64,000 nt of DNA from Buchnera aphidicola (Rhopalosiphum maidis). Its GTDB lineage: Bacteria; Pseudomonadota; Gammaproteobacteria; Enterobacterales; Enterobacteriaceae. The stretch is taken from assembly GCF_003671935.1 (NCBI RefSeq), contig NZ_CP032759.1, positions 1 through 64,000 of the forward strand. Direction: 5' to 3'. Below are positions 29,776-40,643 of this stretch, one piece after another (within the stretch, counting starts at the first letter, position 1; the number at the start of each line of letters is the position of its first letter). The notes under the pieces were generated by a model, which was not told the origin of the DNA, ran no database searches, and saw nothing but the letters and a program-made list of their open reading frames with translations. The translations under genes and the position numbers were made by a program.

Positions 29776-31079
29776 ATTTTTTCCTTTAAAAAATCTACTC
29801 TTATTTTTACAGCATTTTTATGTGCTTCAAGTTTTTCAGCTTCAGATAAAATTTCCAATGTACTTGATAAATTCATAAAGCCTTGAGATGTTAGTTCTTG
29901 AATCAATACACGTTTTTTAAAATCACATAAACCCAAAGCAGAACTTGAAATAGATTTTCCATAAGTAGGTAAAACATGATTAGTTCCAGATGCGTAATCA
30001 CCTGCTGATTCAGGAGACCATGGTCCTAAAAAAATTGAACTAGCATTTAATATTTCTTTAAGTATTAATCTTGGCTCTTTTGTTTGAATAATCAAATGTT
30101 CAGGAGCATATATATTTGATATATTAATGCATTCAAATAAATCTTTTGTCAGAATAATAACACTATTTTTTAATGCAGTTAATATATCATCTGATTTAGA
30201 TAAATTTTTTAATTGATGATTAATAGACACAATAACTTTTTTAGCTAATTCAATGGATGGAGTCAATAATATAACTTGAGAAGACACACTATGTTCAGCT
30301 TGAGACAATAAATCAGCAGCAATAAAATCAGCATTAGAAGTTTCATCAGAAATAATCAATAATTCTGAAGGTCCAGCTAACATGTCTATTTGAGGTCCAT
30401 TAAAAACAGAACTCACTTGTAATTTTGCTTCTGTAACATAAGCATTTCCGGGACCAAAAATTTTGTCTACTTTAGGAATGTTTTTAGTACCAAAAGCTAA
30501 TGCTGCTATAGCTTGAGCGCCTCCAATTTGAAATATTTTATCAACACCACAAATATTTGCAGCATAAAGTATTGTGTTATTAATAGGAGGGGGGGAACAA
30601 AGAATTATTTCTTTACAACCAGCTATTTTAGCTGGTATAGCAAGCATTAAAACAGTTGAAAACAAAGGAGCGATTCCACTTGGAATATAAATTCCAACAG
30701 AATTTAGTGGTAAGTAAACTTGTTGACATCTTACTCCAACTTCAGTTTCAATATCTATTGGAGATAAAATTTGTGCTTTGTGAAAGGATGTAATATTTTT
30801 TTTAGCAGTTTCAATTGCTTCTTTTAATGATTGATCAACATGTTCAGAAGAAGACAAAATTTTTTCTCTAGAAACTTCAAATTCATTAATTTGACATTTT
30901 TCAAATAAAATTGTATATTCCTTTAGTGCTTTTTCTCCTGAAATTTGAACGTTTTCGATTATTTTTTTAACTTTTTTTTTAATAGAATTATTATTTTTTA
31001 TAATAGGTCTCAATAAAATATTTTTTTTCTCATTAAAATTCAACATATTCCAATCAACAATCGTGTTAAAATATTTCAT
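29772..31079 (-). CDS. hisD: histidinol dehydrogenase
   Basis: NAD- and zinc-dependent two-step oxidation of histidinol to histidine. It has 435 residues (E. coli 434). Recognisable are VYIPSGIAPLFSTVLML, IFQIGGAQAIAALAFGT, KIFGPGNAYVTEAK, DMLAGPSELLII, LLSQAEHSVSSQVIL and the catalytic APEHLII. Intact between hisG (7-nt gap) and hisC. Confidence 0.97.
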   Translation of the reverse strand: MKYFNTIVDWNMLNFNEKKNILLRPIIKNNNSIKKKVKKIIENVQISGEKALKEYTILFEKCQINEFEVSREKILSSSEHVDQSLKEAIETAKKNITSFHKAQILSPIDIETEVGVRCQQVYLPLNSVGIYIPSGIAPLFSTVLMLAIPAKIAGCKEIILCSPPPINNTILYAANICGVDKIFQIGGAQAIAALAFGTKNIPKVDKIFGPGNAYVTEAKLQVSSVFNGPQIDMLAGPSELLIISDETSNADFIAADLLSQAEHSVSSQVILLTPSIELAKKVIVSINHQLKNLSKSDDILTALKNSVIILTKDLFECINISNIYAPEHLIIQTKEPRLILKEILNASSIFLGPWSPESAGDYASGTNHVLPTYGKSISSSALGLCDFKKRVLIQELTSQGFMNLSSTLEILSEAEKLEAHKNAVKIRVDFLKEKI

Positions 31080-31086
31080 TAAATCT

Positions 31087-31986
31087 TTACTCCATCATTT
31101 TTTCAATTGGTAAAACTAAAATTGAACTAGCTCCTAAAGATTTTAATTTTTCCATTGTTTCCCAAAACAATGTTTCACTGCTTACCATATGCATTGCTAC
31201 ACGACGATCTTCTCCTGCTAATTTTAAAATTGTTGGTCTCTCTGCTCCGCGTAATAAAGATATTACTTCTTCAAGTTTATCAACTGGAGCATGTAACATA
31301 ATATACTTAGATTCACGTGCTTTAATTACACCTTTTATACGAGTCATTAACTTGTTAATTACTTCTTTTTTCTCAAAATTAATTTTTCCTGTTTTACAAA
31401 TTAAACAAGCATGAGAACGAAAAACTACTTTCACTTCACGTAAACCATTTGCTTCTAGTGTTGCACCAGTTGAAACTAAATCACAAATAGCGTCTGCTAA
31501 ACCAGCCCTAGGTGCCACTTCTACAGAACCATTCAACATACAAGATTTAAAAAAAATATTTTTTTTATCTAAATATTTTTTTAATAAATGAGGATAAGAA
31601 GTGGCAATCCTAAAATTTTTTAAAGATGTTATATCAGTATATGGAGTATTAATGGGAATAGCTAAAGATAATCGACAAACTCCAAAATCAAGACGTCTTA
31701 ATGTAATGTAAGAATTTTCTAAATTTTGTGATGTTCGTTGTAACAATTCTTCCTCAAGAACGTTTTCTCCCACTATACCTAAATCTACAACACCATCCAT
31801 AACTAATCCGGGAATATCGTCATCACGTACTAACATAACATCAATAGGCATATTTTCAGCAAAGGCTATTAATTTTTGTTGCTTTAAATTAATTTTAATT
31901 CCACAACATGTAAGCAATTTGATGGATTCACTACTTAAACGACCAGTTTTCTGCATTGCTATACGTACACGATTAGTATTAAACAT
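31087..31986 (-). CDS. hisG: ATP phosphoribosyltransferase
   Basis: First and committed step of histidine synthesis, long form of 299 residues (E. coli 299). It has [68 protein letters not shown] and the C-terminal regulatory domain with [16 protein letters not shown] precedes ATG 31986. The regulatory domain that binds histidine is retained in length; whether feedback remains cannot be told by reading. Confidence 0.97.
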   Translation of the reverse strand: MFNTNRVRIAMQKTGRLSSESIKLLTCCGIKINLKQQKLIAFAENMPIDVMLVRDDDIPGLVMDGVVDLGIVGENVLEEELLQRTSQNLENSYITLRRLDFGVCRLSLAIPINTPYTDITSLKNFRIATSYPHLLKKYLDKKNIFFKSCMLNGSVEVAPRAGLADAICDLVSTGATLEANGLREVKVVFRSHACLICKTGKINFEKKEVINKLMTRIKGVIKARESKYIMLHAPVDKLEEVISLLRGAERPTILKLAGEDRRVAMHMVSSETLFWETMEKLKSLGASSILVLPIEKMME

Positions 31987-32066
31987 CTTGAAAAATCCTT
32001 TAAAAATTTTATTTTTAATGTTTTATGTTTAAAAAATAAATTTATAATTTCATATCTTTTAAAATA

Positions 32067-32091
32067 AAAAAACCCAAAATAAGGGTTTTTT
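32067..32091 (-). terminator. intrinsic terminator between smrB and hisG
   Basis: On the minus strand: AAAAAACCC stem, 7-nt loop, GGGTTTTTT and further T. It lies 80 nt upstream of hisG and 225 nt downstream of smrB, within a 330-bp spacer (31987-32316). It could end smrB transcripts or be the remnant of the enteric his attenuator. No leader ORF with His codons was found. The rest of the spacer is A+T rich, with no other feature seen. Confidence 0.65.
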
Positions 32092-32316
32092 AAAAATTTT
32101 ATTTATTTTAGATAATACAATAAATATTCTATACAAAAAATATTTATTTTTAATAGTATAACAAACATATATTTCTAGAAAAATTTTTTATTAAAAACGC
32201 AAAAAAAAAAGTTCAAATAATAATTAAAAAAAATAATAATTAGATATTAATAATTAATATTTTTTATAAAAAATAAATAATATTTAAATATATCTAAAAC
32301 ATTTATTAATTTTGAT

Positions 32317-32847
32317 TTAAGAATGAATTTCAATTATAACTATGATTGCTGCGTCATTTCCAAACATTTTAGGCGCTTGATGAAAAGCTATTATGTCAGG
32401 ATGTTGAGATAACCAAAAAGGTATTTGTTTTTTTAAAATATTTTTACCATATCCATGCATAATATGAGCACAAAAAATTTTTTCTTTTTGACATATTGAA
32501 ATTAACTGACCTAATTTTTTTCTTGCTTGATATTGATTTAAACCGTGTAAGTCAAGAAAAATATCTGGAGAATATTTTCCTTTTTTTAACTTTTTTAAAA
32601 CATTAGTTGAACTGTCGTTTCGAACATAAGAAACAGGATTTTCTCTAAAAGAATCTTTTTTTTTATAAAAAGAGAAATAATTACTATGAATGTCTTGTTC
32701 AAGATAAATTCTTTTAGATCGGATATTTTGATTTACTTTATGCAATCGAGAATGGAATATAGTATCTTGTACTATTTCACGGGTACCATTCAACCACTTA
32801 CGAAATAAAACATTACTATTAACAATAAATTGTCGATTTTTATTCAT
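32317..32847 (-). CDS. smrB: Smr-domain endonuclease SmrB (YfcN)
   Basis: Ribosome-collision mRNA endonuclease in E. coli. It has 176 residues (E. coli 183). The N-terminal ribosome-binding part has WLNGTREIVQDTIFHSR; the Smr domain has the DxH motif LDLHGLNQYQARKKLG and the HGxG motif AHIMHGYGKNILKK, then WLSQHPDIIAFHQAPKMFGND. Intact. It is adjacent to but divergent from aroC, as in enteric bacteria. Confidence 0.93.
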   Translation of the reverse strand: MNKNRQFIVNSNVLFRKWLNGTREIVQDTIFHSRLHKVNQNIRSKRIYLEQDIHSNYFSFYKKKDSFRENPVSYVRNDSSTNVLKKLKKGKYSPDIFLDLHGLNQYQARKKLGQLISICQKEKIFCAHIMHGYGKNILKKQIPFWLSQHPDIIAFHQAPKMFGNDAAIIVIIEIHS

Positions 32848-33049
32848 AATTATGTATTACCAAAAATTAATAAATTTACATATTTTATTTAACATTTTTT
32901 TACATATTTTTTTAATTATATAATTTAGTTTTTGTAAAAACAACAAATAAAAATTTATCATTAAATATTTTTTTTAAATAAAAAATTATTTTTTTATTTT
33001 TTTTCTGTATAGTTATATTATTTAAATTAAAATTTAATAGAAGAAAAAA

Positions 33050-34120
33050 ATGGCTGGAAATACAATTGGAAAAATTTTTCGTGTAACTACTTTCGGCGAA
33101 TCACATGGAATAGCACTGGGATGTATTATTGATGGAATGCCACCAGGGTTAAAATTATCTTCAGATGATTTACAACATGATTTAGATCGTAGAAAACCTG
33201 GAACTTCACGTTATACTACTCAACGTTCTGAATTAGATCAAGTTCAAATACTTTCAGGAGTATTTAACGGAATCACTACAGGAACAAGCATTGGTCTAAT
33301 TATTCAAAACACAGATCAGCGATCACAAGATTATAGTAAAATAAAAGATTTATTTAGACCAGGACATGCAGATTATACTTATGAAAAAAAATATGGCATA
33401 CGAGACTATCGTGGTGGTGGTAGATCTTCAGCACGTGAAACTGCAATGCGAGTCGCAGCAGGTAGTATTGCGAAAAAATATCTTAAAATGCAAAATAAAA
33501 TAGTTATTCGCGGATATTTATCAACAATGGGCAACATACATTGTCCATTTGAATCATGGGAAGAAGTAGAAAAAAATCCTTTTTTTTGTCCAAATAAAAA
33601 AAATATTCTACAATTAGAAGAATTAATTAAAAATTTAAAAAAAACTGGTGATTCAATAGGAGCCGAAATTATAATTATAGCCGAAAATGTACCAGTAGGT
33701 TTTGGAGAGCCAGTTTTTGATAGACTAGATGCTGACTTAGCTCATGCTTTAATGAGTATTAACGCTGCAAAAGGGGTAGAAGTAGGAGATGGTTTTTCAG
33801 TAGTTAATCAAAAAGGAAGTGAACATCGAGACGAAATAACTCCTTACGGATTTAAAAGTAATCATTGTGGGGGAATATTAGGAGGAATCAGCAACGGTGA
33901 AAATATTGTTTTAAAAGTTGCATTTAAACCTACTTCAAGTATTCGAAAACCAGGAAATACAGTAAATAAAGATAATGAAAAAGTTAAAATAACAGTTAAA
34001 GGTAGACACGATCCATGTGTAGGAATACGTGCTGTACCAATAGCAGAAGCAATGGTAGCAATAGTATTAATGGATCATCTACTAAGATTTAGAGCTCAAT
34101 GTAAAAAAAATAATTTTTAA
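33050..34120 (+). CDS. aroC: chorismate synthase
   Basis: Last step of the shikimate pathway, EPSP to chorismate, FMN-dependent. It has 356 residues (E. coli 361). Signature motifs: [50 protein letters not shown], and the C-terminal [19 protein letters not shown]. With aroH it brackets aromatic amino acid provision. Followed by a bidirectional terminator. Confidence 0.97.
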   Translation: MAGNTIGKIFRVTTFGESHGIALGCIIDGMPPGLKLSSDDLQHDLDRRKPGTSRYTTQRSELDQVQILSGVFNGITTGTSIGLIIQNTDQRSQDYSKIKDLFRPGHADYTYEKKYGIRDYRGGGRSSARETAMRVAAGSIAKKYLKMQNKIVIRGYLSTMGNIHCPFESWEEVEKNPFFCPNKKNILQLEELIKNLKKTGDSIGAEIIIIAENVPVGFGEPVFDRLDADLAHALMSINAAKGVEVGDGFSVVNQKGSEHRDEITPYGFKSNHCGGILGGISNGENIVLKVAFKPTSSIRKPGNTVNKDNEKVKITVKGRHDPCVGIRAVPIAEAMVAIVLMDHLLRFRAQCKKNNF

Positions 34121-34128
34121 ATAACATT

Positions 34129-34155
34129 GCTACTAAATTATCAATATTTAGTAGC
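34129..34155. terminator. bidirectional hairpin between aroC and bcp
   Basis: Perfect 10-bp inverted repeat GCTACTAAAT / ATTTAGTAGC with a 7-nt loop, 8 nt after the aroC stop and 48 nt from the convergent bcp end. Flanks are A/T rich on both sides. Confidence 0.65.
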
Positions 34156-34202
34156 TCAATAATATATAAAGAAATTAACAAAGTTATATTTTTAACTAAA
34201 AA

Positions 34203-34679
34203 TCAAGTACTTTCTTTTGAATTTAAATACGTTAATATAATTTTATGGTGATCCTTACACTTAAATTTACAAAATATTTTATCAATTATACCAGTTGAAT
34301 TGATCAAAAAACTAGTACGATAAATTCCAAAATATTTTTTTCCCATAAATATTTTTTCACCCCAAACACCAAATTTTTTGCTAGCAATGTTGTGTATATC
34401 AGATAGTAAAGTAAAATTTAACATTTTTTTTTGAACAAAATTTAATAACTTGTCAGTGCTATCAGGACTAATACCTACAACTTCTATCTTCTTATTTTTA
34501 AATAATTCTAAATTATCTCTAATGTTACATGCCTGCACTATACAACCTGGAGTCATCGCTTTTGGATAAAAATAGATCAATAATTTTTTACCTAAAAAAT
34601 CAGATAAATTTATTAGTTGATTATTATAATTAAGAAGAAAAAATTCTGGAGCAACATCTCCAGATTTCAGTGTAATCAT
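34203..34679 (-). CDS. bcp: thiol peroxidase of the BCP/PrxQ type
   Basis: Reduces hydroperoxides using thioredoxin. It has 158 residues (E. coli 156). The peroxidatic and resolving cysteines are in YPKAMTPGCIVQACNIRD; also LLSDIHNIASKKFGVWGEK and RTSFLIN. Intact, convergent with aroC and divergent from dapA. Confidence 0.95.
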   Translation of the reverse strand: MITLKSGDVAPEFFLLNYNNQLINLSDFLGKKLLIYFYPKAMTPGCIVQACNIRDNLELFKNKKIEVVGISPDSTDKLLNFVQKKMLNFTLLSDIHNIASKKFGVWGEKIFMGKKYFGIYRTSFLINSTGIIDKIFCKFKCKDHHKIILTYLNSKEST

Positions 34680-35022
34680 TATATGATATATTCCTTGATA
34701 ATATCAAAATATTATTTTTTAATAAAAATTTTTTATAAATTAAATGAATTTTAAAAATAAAAATAGATTAAAAATCTAAAATATACACTTTAGAATGTAT
34801 AATTATACTTACTATTATCATTAAATATAATATAGTAGCAATTGTATAAAAATTTGGACTTTATTAAAATAAAGATAAAAGATTATATCTTATTATTTAA
34901 AGTTTCATATTCAAAAAAAAAATCAATTTTTATAGGTATTAAATTTATAATTTATATTTACTTAATTTTAGATTTATATGAAAGATGCCATAAAATATTT
35001 TTTATGGAGGAGAACAAAATCA
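34680..35022. other. divergent promoter region bcp / dapA
   Basis: A 343-bp spacer between divergent genes, very A+T rich. It holds the dapA ribosome-binding site GGAGG near 35007. Many TATAAT-like words occur, but none is singled out by a clear -35. No supported ORF. Confidence 0.5.
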
Positions 35023-35907
35023 ATGTTTACAGGAAGTATTGTCGCATTAATTACACCAATGAATGAAGAAGGTAAAATTTGTCATTCTAGCTTAAAAAGG
35101 TTAATTGACTATCATGTATTAAATAAAACAAACGCTATTGTTTCTATTGGAACTACTGGAGAATCAGCAACTCTTAGTCAAGAAGAACACATTGAAGTAG
35201 TTATGTTAACTTTAAGACTTGCAAACAAACGTATTCCTATTATTGCAGGTACAGGTGCAAATGCTACAACAGAAGCTATATCTCTAACAAAAAGATTTGA
35301 AAAGTCAGGAATTGCAGCTTGTCTTACAGTTACACCATACTACAACAAACCTACTCAAGAAGGATTATACCAGCATTTTAAAGCAATTTCAGAAAGTACA
35401 AAATTACCACAAATTTTATATAATGTTCCTAGCCGGACAGGATGTGATTTACTTCCATCAACAGTCGCAAGATTATCTGAATTTAAAAATATCATTGGCA
35501 TCAAAGAAGCAACAGGTGACTTATCAAGAATACATAAAATTAAAAAATTAGTTAAAAATAATTTTTTACTAATCAGCGGTGATGATCCTACAGCTTTAGA
35601 TTTTATTCAACTAGGCGGTCAAGGAGTAATATCAGTAACAGCAAATGTTGCTGCCAAAGAAATGACACAAATATGTTCATACGCACTTGAAGGTAAATTT
35701 GAAAGAGCAAGATCTATAAATGAACGTTTGACGTTATTACATGAAGCTTTATTTATAGAACCTAATCCAATTCCAATTAAATGGTTAGCTAAAAAAATAG
35801 GTTTAATAAACAGTGATACGCTGCGATTGCCAATGACGCCAATTTTAAATTCTACACGTATACAAATCGAAAAAGCACTTCAATATGCTAATCTTCAAAA
35901 GATATAA
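35023..35907 (+). CDS. dapA: 4-hydroxy-tetrahydrodipicolinate synthase
   Basis: Condenses pyruvate with aspartate semialdehyde, the first committed step to diaminopimelate and lysine. The start ATG 35023 ([19 protein letters not shown]) has GGAGGAG upstream. It has 294 residues (E. coli 292). [42 protein letters not shown] with the proton-relay Tyr, and the Schiff-base Lys in [10 protein letters not shown] are intact. The downstream lipoprotein starts inside its last codons. Confidence 0.97.
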   Translation: MFTGSIVALITPMNEEGKICHSSLKRLIDYHVLNKTNAIVSIGTTGESATLSQEEHIEVVMLTLRLANKRIPIIAGTGANATTEAISLTKRFEKSGIAACLTVTPYYNKPTQEGLYQHFKAISESTKLPQILYNVPSRTGCDLLPSTVARLSEFKNIIGIKEATGDLSRIHKIKKLVKNNFLLISGDDPTALDFIQLGGQGVISVTANVAAKEMTQICSYALEGKFERARSINERLTLLHEALFIEPNPIPIKWLAKKIGLINSDTLRLPMTPILNSTRIQIEKALQYANLQKI

Positions 35908-36142
35908 TTTTTTTTTAAAAATAACAATCACGATTTTTCAAATTTCTATTTTTTCTTTAATAACATCTTGTACCTTAAAAAAAAATGATATTCTTTTTAA
36001 GAATGAAAATAATAAGATTCAACTTAAAAAGTTAATTATACCAAAAGGAATTAATATTCCCTCTAAAAATCAAGAATATTATATTCCTTACACACAAGAA
36101 GATTTAAATAAAAAAAACTATGATATTTTTCCTCCTGTATGA
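35885..36142 (+). CDS. bamC: truncated BamC-like lipoprotein (N-terminal tail only)
   Basis: 85 residues starting at ATG 35885, overlapping the end of dapA by 23 nt. There is a hydrophobic signal sequence and lipobox ITSC (Cys about residue 29), then a polar segment with [21 protein letters not shown] and a C-terminal YDIFPPV. In E. coli bamC (nlpB) directly follows dapA. Its lipidated, unstructured N-terminal region, which lies along BamD, has the pattern 'P.G...P....YAIP' and 'LDIRPP'. Here the ORF stops right after IFPPV, so both helix-grip domains are missing. The homology rests on synteny, the lipobox and short motifs. It may be a functional mini-BamC or a remnant. Confidence 0.7.
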   Translation: MLIFKRYNFFLKITITIFQISIFSLITSCTLKKNDILFKNENNKIQLKKLIIPKGINIPSKNQEYYIPYTQEDLNKKNYDIFPPV

Positions 36143-36218
36143 ACAGAGTACTCTCCATAAAACAATGAGGCTAAAAATGATATAAAAATCTTTGTGATCA
36201 AAAATTTAAAATAATAGG

Positions 36219-36256
36219 TGCAGATTATCTTAAATGATATTCTGCATCATTGTTTT
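36219..36256 (+). terminator. terminator after the dapA-bamC unit
   Basis: Imperfect hairpin: outer stem TGCAGA / TCTGCA with inner TATC / GATA separated by a T-T mismatch, then TCATTGTTTTT. It lies 77 nt after the bamC-like stop and before convergent dapE. Confidence 0.6.
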
Positions 36257-36281
36257 TAATAAAAAATAAAATAATATAAAA

Positions 36282-37409
36282 CTAAATGAGTAACTTATGC
36301 ATAATATCCTCATAAATAATAGCTAATTTTTGTAAATCAGATATTTTTACATGTTCATTTGATTTGTGAATAGTGGTATTCATTAAACCTAATTCTACTA
36401 TTTCAGCGTTCATTAAAGTAATAAAACGACCATCTGAAGTTCCCCCATCAGTTGATAAAATAGGTTTAATTTTATTTAAATTCATAACAGATTTAATCAC
36501 ATTATCTATTAATAAACCTTTTTTTGTAATAAAAGGTTTTCCCGAAAAGAGCCAGTTTAAAGAATAATTAACATTACTCTTATCTAATATTTGTATGAAT
36601 TTTGATTTAATCTCTTTGTCAGAAGTTTCTGTATTGAAACGAAAATTAAATTGAACAAATAAAGAAGCGGGAATTATATTATTATTTCCATCTCCTGCAC
36701 GAATATTAGCAATGTTTAGACTAGTTGGAGGAAAAAATTCATTTCCATTATCTAATTTAATAGACAATATTTTTAAAATAACAGGTAATCCTTTGTGTAT
36801 CGGATTATCTGCTAAATGAGGATATGCAATGTGACCTTGAATTCCATGAATTGTTAAATTTGCTGTTATAGATCCTCTTCGGCCATTTTTTATAACATCA
36901 CCAATTTTAGCATTACTAGTAGGTTCTCCAATAACACAATAATCAATGATATCTTTTTTAGAAATTAAATAATCTATGACTTTTTTTGTACCGTCAATAG
37001 CAAGTGATTCTTCATCTGAAGTAATTAAAAAAGACAATCTTCCTTTATAATTAGGATTTTTTTTTATAAATCTTTCAGATGCAATCATCATACACGCTAA
37101 AGCACCTTTCATATCTGATGCACCTCGGCCAAATAATAAACCGTTTTTAATAACTGGATTAAAAGGATCATTATTCCAATTTCTATAATCGCCAGGAGGT
37201 ACGACATCTGTATGACCGGCAAATGTTAAAGTTTTACCAGATCCTCTAGTTGCCCAAAAATTTTTTGTATCATTTATATTAATTTCTTTTATTTTAAATC
37301 CAAGATGATCTAAAAAATCAATCATAATATCTTGACAACCTAAATCTTTTGGACTAATAGATGGAATTGAAATTAACTTTTGTGCTAATTTAGTAATCGA
37401 ACAAACCAT
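36282..37409 (-). CDS. dapE: succinyl-diaminopimelate desuccinylase
   Basis: Zinc hydrolase of the lysine/DAP pathway. The start ATG 37409 ([13 protein letters not shown]) with GAGG upstream gives 375 residues, equal to E. coli; an ATG four codons earlier is inside that ribosome-binding site. Metal-binding residues lie in [43 protein letters not shown] and the C-terminal His in [13 protein letters not shown]. It acts in the same pathway as dapA. Confidence 0.97.
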   Translation of the reverse strand: MVCSITKLAQKLISIPSISPKDLGCQDIMIDFLDHLGFKIKEININDTKNFWATRGSGKTLTFAGHTDVVPPGDYRNWNNDPFNPVIKNGLLFGRGASDMKGALACMMIASERFIKKNPNYKGRLSFLITSDEESLAIDGTKKVIDYLISKKDIIDYCVIGEPTSNAKIGDVIKNGRRGSITANLTIHGIQGHIAYPHLADNPIHKGLPVILKILSIKLDNGNEFFPPTSLNIANIRAGDGNNNIIPASLFVQFNFRFNTETSDKEIKSKFIQILDKSNVNYSLNWLFSGKPFITKKGLLIDNVIKSVMNLNKIKPILSTDGGTSDGRFITLMNAEIVELGLMNTTIHKSNEHVKISDLQKLAIIYEDIMHKLLI

Positions 37410-37453
37410 TATTTTCCTCATTTATATTTTCTTTAATATTTATTAAAATAAAC

Positions 37454-37474
37454 GGGGCTAAGAAAAAAGCCCCC
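37454..37474 (-). terminator. intrinsic terminator after tktB
   Basis: GC-rich for this genome: GGGGCT / AGCCCC around an A-rich loop, 27 nt past the tktB stop, followed on the minus strand by GTTTATTTT. Confidence 0.75.
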
Positions 37475-37500
37475 TATAAATATTAGTAAAAATTTTAAAA

Positions 37501-39498
37501 CTAATGTTTTAATAGAATTTTAGATTGACTTATTATATTATCTACAGTAAAACCAAACTTCTTAAATAAAACTTCTTCTGGAGCAGATTCTCCAAATGTC
37601 TCCATGCCAATTATTATTCCTTCTGTTCCTGCATATTTATACCAAAAATCTTTTATACTTGCTTCTACTATAATTCTTTTAGTAATGTAAGAGGGCAATA
37701 CTGATTCTTTATAAGAAATACTTTGTCTATCAAAAACATTATTAGAAGGCATAGAAACAACACGTACAGAATAACCTAAATCAGCAATTTTTTTAGCAGC
37801 AGTTAAAGTTATTTGTAATTCAGAACCTGTTGATATAAAAATAATATCGAGAGGTTCTTTAGAATCGTATAATATATAGGCTCCAAAAAAAATATTTCTT
37901 ATTTGTTCATCATTTCTATAGAATTGAGATAAATTTTGACGTGACAAAATTAATGCTGTTGGACCATGTTTTTGCTCAATTGCATATTTCCATGCCACAG
38001 AAGTTTCTACTTGATCGCTGGGTCTCCAAACATCTATATTTGGTGTCATTCTTAAATTTGCTAACTGTTCTACTGGTTGATGTGTAGGCCCATCTTCACC
38101 TAGACCAATAGAATCGTGTGTGTACACAAAAATATGTTTAGTATTCATTAAAGCTGCCATACGAACCGCATTTCGAGCATATTCAACAAACATTAAAAAT
38201 GTTGAAGTATATGGAATAAATCCTCCATGATGGGAAATTCCATTAGCAATCGCTGTCATTCCAAATTCACGAACACCATAATGAATATAATTTCCAGATA
38301 AATTTTCTGTTATAGAACTAGAATTAGACCACATAGTTAAATTACTTGGAGACAGATCTGCAGATCCACCTATAAGTTCTGGTAATAGTGCTGCAAATTC
38401 TTCTATAGAATTTTGAGAAGCTTTTCGACTCGCAATATTTTGAGGGTTTTTTTGTAAATTAAAAATATAATCGTTAGTTTTTTTATACCACTCTACAGGT
38501 AGTTGTTTTTTAATACGTCTTTCGTATTCTACTGCAAGTTCAGGATATTCAGATTTATATAAGTTAAATTTTTTATTCCAACTTTCTTCTAATTTTACAC
38601 CTTGTTTTACAAAGTTCCACTTATCATAAATTTGAGTAGGTATTTCAAACGGTAAATATTTCCAATTTAAATTTTTCCGTGTCAAAGCAATTTCTAATTC
38701 TCCAAGAGGAGAACCATGAGAATCTGCTGTACCTGACTTATTTGGAGAACCAAAACCAATAATCGTATTACAAATAATAATTGAAGGTTGGTTTTTTACT
38801 GATTTTGCTTCTTTAATACTGTTTTTAATAGAATCGGGATTATGACCATCCACTTGATCTACAACATGCCAATTATAGGATTTAAATCGCATAACGGTGT
38901 TATCTGTAAACCAATTAGAAATTTTACCATCTATTGAAATACCATTTTGATCATAAAAAACAATTAATTTCCCTAACTTTAACGTTCCAGCTAAAGAACA
39001 AACTTCATGAGAAATACCTTCCATTAAGCAACCATCTCCTACAAAAACCCAGGTATAATGATCAACTATATCGTAATTTGGTCGATTAAAGTGAGCACTT
39101 AATGTTCTTTCTGCAATAGCCATTCCAACTGCATTAGCTAAACCCTGTCCTAGAGGACCCGTAGTTGTTTCAACACCCGGTGTTTCACCTGTTTCAGGAT
39201 GTCCTGGTGTTTTTGAATGCAGTTTTCTAAAATTTTTAAGATCATTTATTGATAAATCATATCCAGTGAGATGTAATAGACTATATAACAACATGGAACC
39301 ATGTCCATTAGAAAGAATAAAACGATCACGATTATCCCAATTGGGATTCATTGGACTATGTTTTAGAAACTTTCTCCATAAAACTTCTGCAATGTCAGCC
39401 ATACCCATGGGCATACCAGGATGGCCTGATTTTGCATTTTGAATAGCATCTATACTTAACATGCGAATTGCATTTGCTAATTCTCTTTTTAAAAACAT
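37501..39498 (-). CDS. tktB: transketolase
   Basis: Thiamine-diphosphate enzyme of the non-oxidative pentose phosphate pathway, giving erythrose-4-P for aromatics and ribose-5-P for PRPP. It has 665 residues (E. coli 663/667). [38 protein letters not shown], the TPP motif [18 protein letters not shown], and [21 protein letters not shown] are intact. Upstream of it on the same strand is talA, 50 nt away; the pair probably forms one unit. It could equally be called tktA; only one transketolase is seen here. Confidence 0.95.
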   Translation of the reverse strand: MFLKRELANAIRMLSIDAIQNAKSGHPGMPMGMADIAEVLWRKFLKHSPMNPNWDNRDRFILSNGHGSMLLYSLLHLTGYDLSINDLKNFRKLHSKTPGHPETGETPGVETTTGPLGQGLANAVGMAIAERTLSAHFNRPNYDIVDHYTWVFVGDGCLMEGISHEVCSLAGTLKLGKLIVFYDQNGISIDGKISNWFTDNTVMRFKSYNWHVVDQVDGHNPDSIKNSIKEAKSVKNQPSIIICNTIIGFGSPNKSGTADSHGSPLGELEIALTRKNLNWKYLPFEIPTQIYDKWNFVKQGVKLEESWNKKFNLYKSEYPELAVEYERRIKKQLPVEWYKKTNDYIFNLQKNPQNIASRKASQNSIEEFAALLPELIGGSADLSPSNLTMWSNSSSITENLSGNYIHYGVREFGMTAIANGISHHGGFIPYTSTFLMFVEYARNAVRMAALMNTKHIFVYTHDSIGLGEDGPTHQPVEQLANLRMTPNIDVWRPSDQVETSVAWKYAIEQKHGPTALILSRQNLSQFYRNDEQIRNIFFGAYILYDSKEPLDIIFISTGSELQITLTAAKKIADLGYSVRVVSMPSNNVFDRQSISYKESVLPSYITKRIIVEASIKDFWYKYAGTEGIIIGMETFGESAPEEVLFKKFGFTVDNIISQSKILLKH

Positions 39499-39548
39499 AA
39501 ACCTTTCTCCAAATGGACACTTAAAAAAATTTAATTTTTATTAAAAAT

Positions 39549-40499
39549 TTATATTAATTGAGAAAAAAATTTTTCCAAAAACAATTGATCTTTTCCAAAA
39601 TTTCGTATACCTTCTGATAACTTTTGAACAGCCATTTCATCTTGATTATGTTCCCACCTAAATTCTTCTTCAGTAAGAGGAATAGGAGGATTTAAATATG
39701 AAGTAGGAGGAAATAATTTTCTATTTAATTTTTTATTACTTGATTCTAGCTCTTTTAATAATGCAGGTGAAACAGTTAATCTATCACATCCTGCAAGGGA
39801 TAAGATTTGTTCAATATTTCGAAAACTTGCACCCATAATTATAGTTTTATAACTATATTTTTTATAAAAATCATAAATTTTACGAACAGATAAAACACCT
39901 GGATCCTGATCAGAAGAATATTTTGATATCAAATTTTGAGATACATACCAATCATAAATACGACCTACAAAAGGAGATATTAAAAATACATTTGACTCTG
40001 CACAAGCACGAGCTTGAGCAAAAGAAAATAAAAGAGTTAAATTACAAGAAATATTGTTTTTTTTAAGTTCTTCTGCTGCTTTTATACACTCCCATGTAGC
40101 TGCTAATTTAATTAATACTCTATTTCTAGAAATTCCTTTTTCTTCATACATATTAATTATTTTATTTGCTTTTAAAATACATTTTTCTTTATTAAAAGAC
40201 AAACGAGCATCAACTTCACTCGAAATATAACCTGGTATATGTTTTAAAATTTCTACTCCAAGATCAACTAAAATTTTATCGCTAGCATTTACAATTTTAC
40301 AATTTTGAGAACCTCCTTTTTTTCTAGCATATTCTATAGCTTGATCAATAAATTTTTTATTAAAACTTGAACTAACAGCTTTAAGTATCAAAGATGGATT
40401 AGTAGTTGCATCTTCTGGTTTATATTTACAAATAGATTCTATGTCACTTGTATCAGCAACAATAGTTGTAAATTTTTTTAACGCATTTAATTGATTCAT
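39549..40499 (-). CDS. talA: transaldolase
   Basis: Transfers dihydroxyacetone between sugar phosphates. It has 316 residues, the length of E. coli TalA. Motifs: [26 protein letters not shown], the Schiff-base Lys region [19 protein letters not shown], and [16 protein letters not shown]. Intact, upstream of tktB in the same direction. Confidence 0.95.
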   Translation of the reverse strand: MNQLNALKKFTTIVADTSDIESICKYKPEDATTNPSLILKAVSSSFNKKFIDQAIEYARKKGGSQNCKIVNASDKILVDLGVEILKHIPGYISSEVDARLSFNKEKCILKANKIINMYEEKGISRNRVLIKLAATWECIKAAEELKKNNISCNLTLLFSFAQARACAESNVFLISPFVGRIYDWYVSQNLISKYSSDQDPGVLSVRKIYDFYKKYSYKTIIMGASFRNIEQILSLAGCDRLTVSPALLKELESSNKKLNRKLFPPTSYLNPPIPLTEEEFRWEHNQDEMAVQKLSEGIRNFGKDQLFLEKFFSQLI

Positions 40500-40643
40500 T
40501 TTTTATCCTTTATATTTAAAACAATTTAAAATTAAATTAGTAAATTAAAGATTCAAATTATATATAAAACATATATGCTATTTACAAAAAATTAAATATA
40601 TTGTGCATTAAAAATATTAAAAAGTATTGTTTTTATAAAAAAA

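Noticed and set aside
32112..32177. A short minus-strand ORF of 21 codons upstream of hisG as a possible his leader
   Set aside because: It contains no histidine codon, so it cannot work as a His-sensing leader.
34842..35066. Plus-strand ORF of 74 codons upstream of dapA
   Set aside because: It overlaps the dapA start out of frame, has Lys/Ile/Tyr-rich composition typical of spacer, and no recognisable motif.
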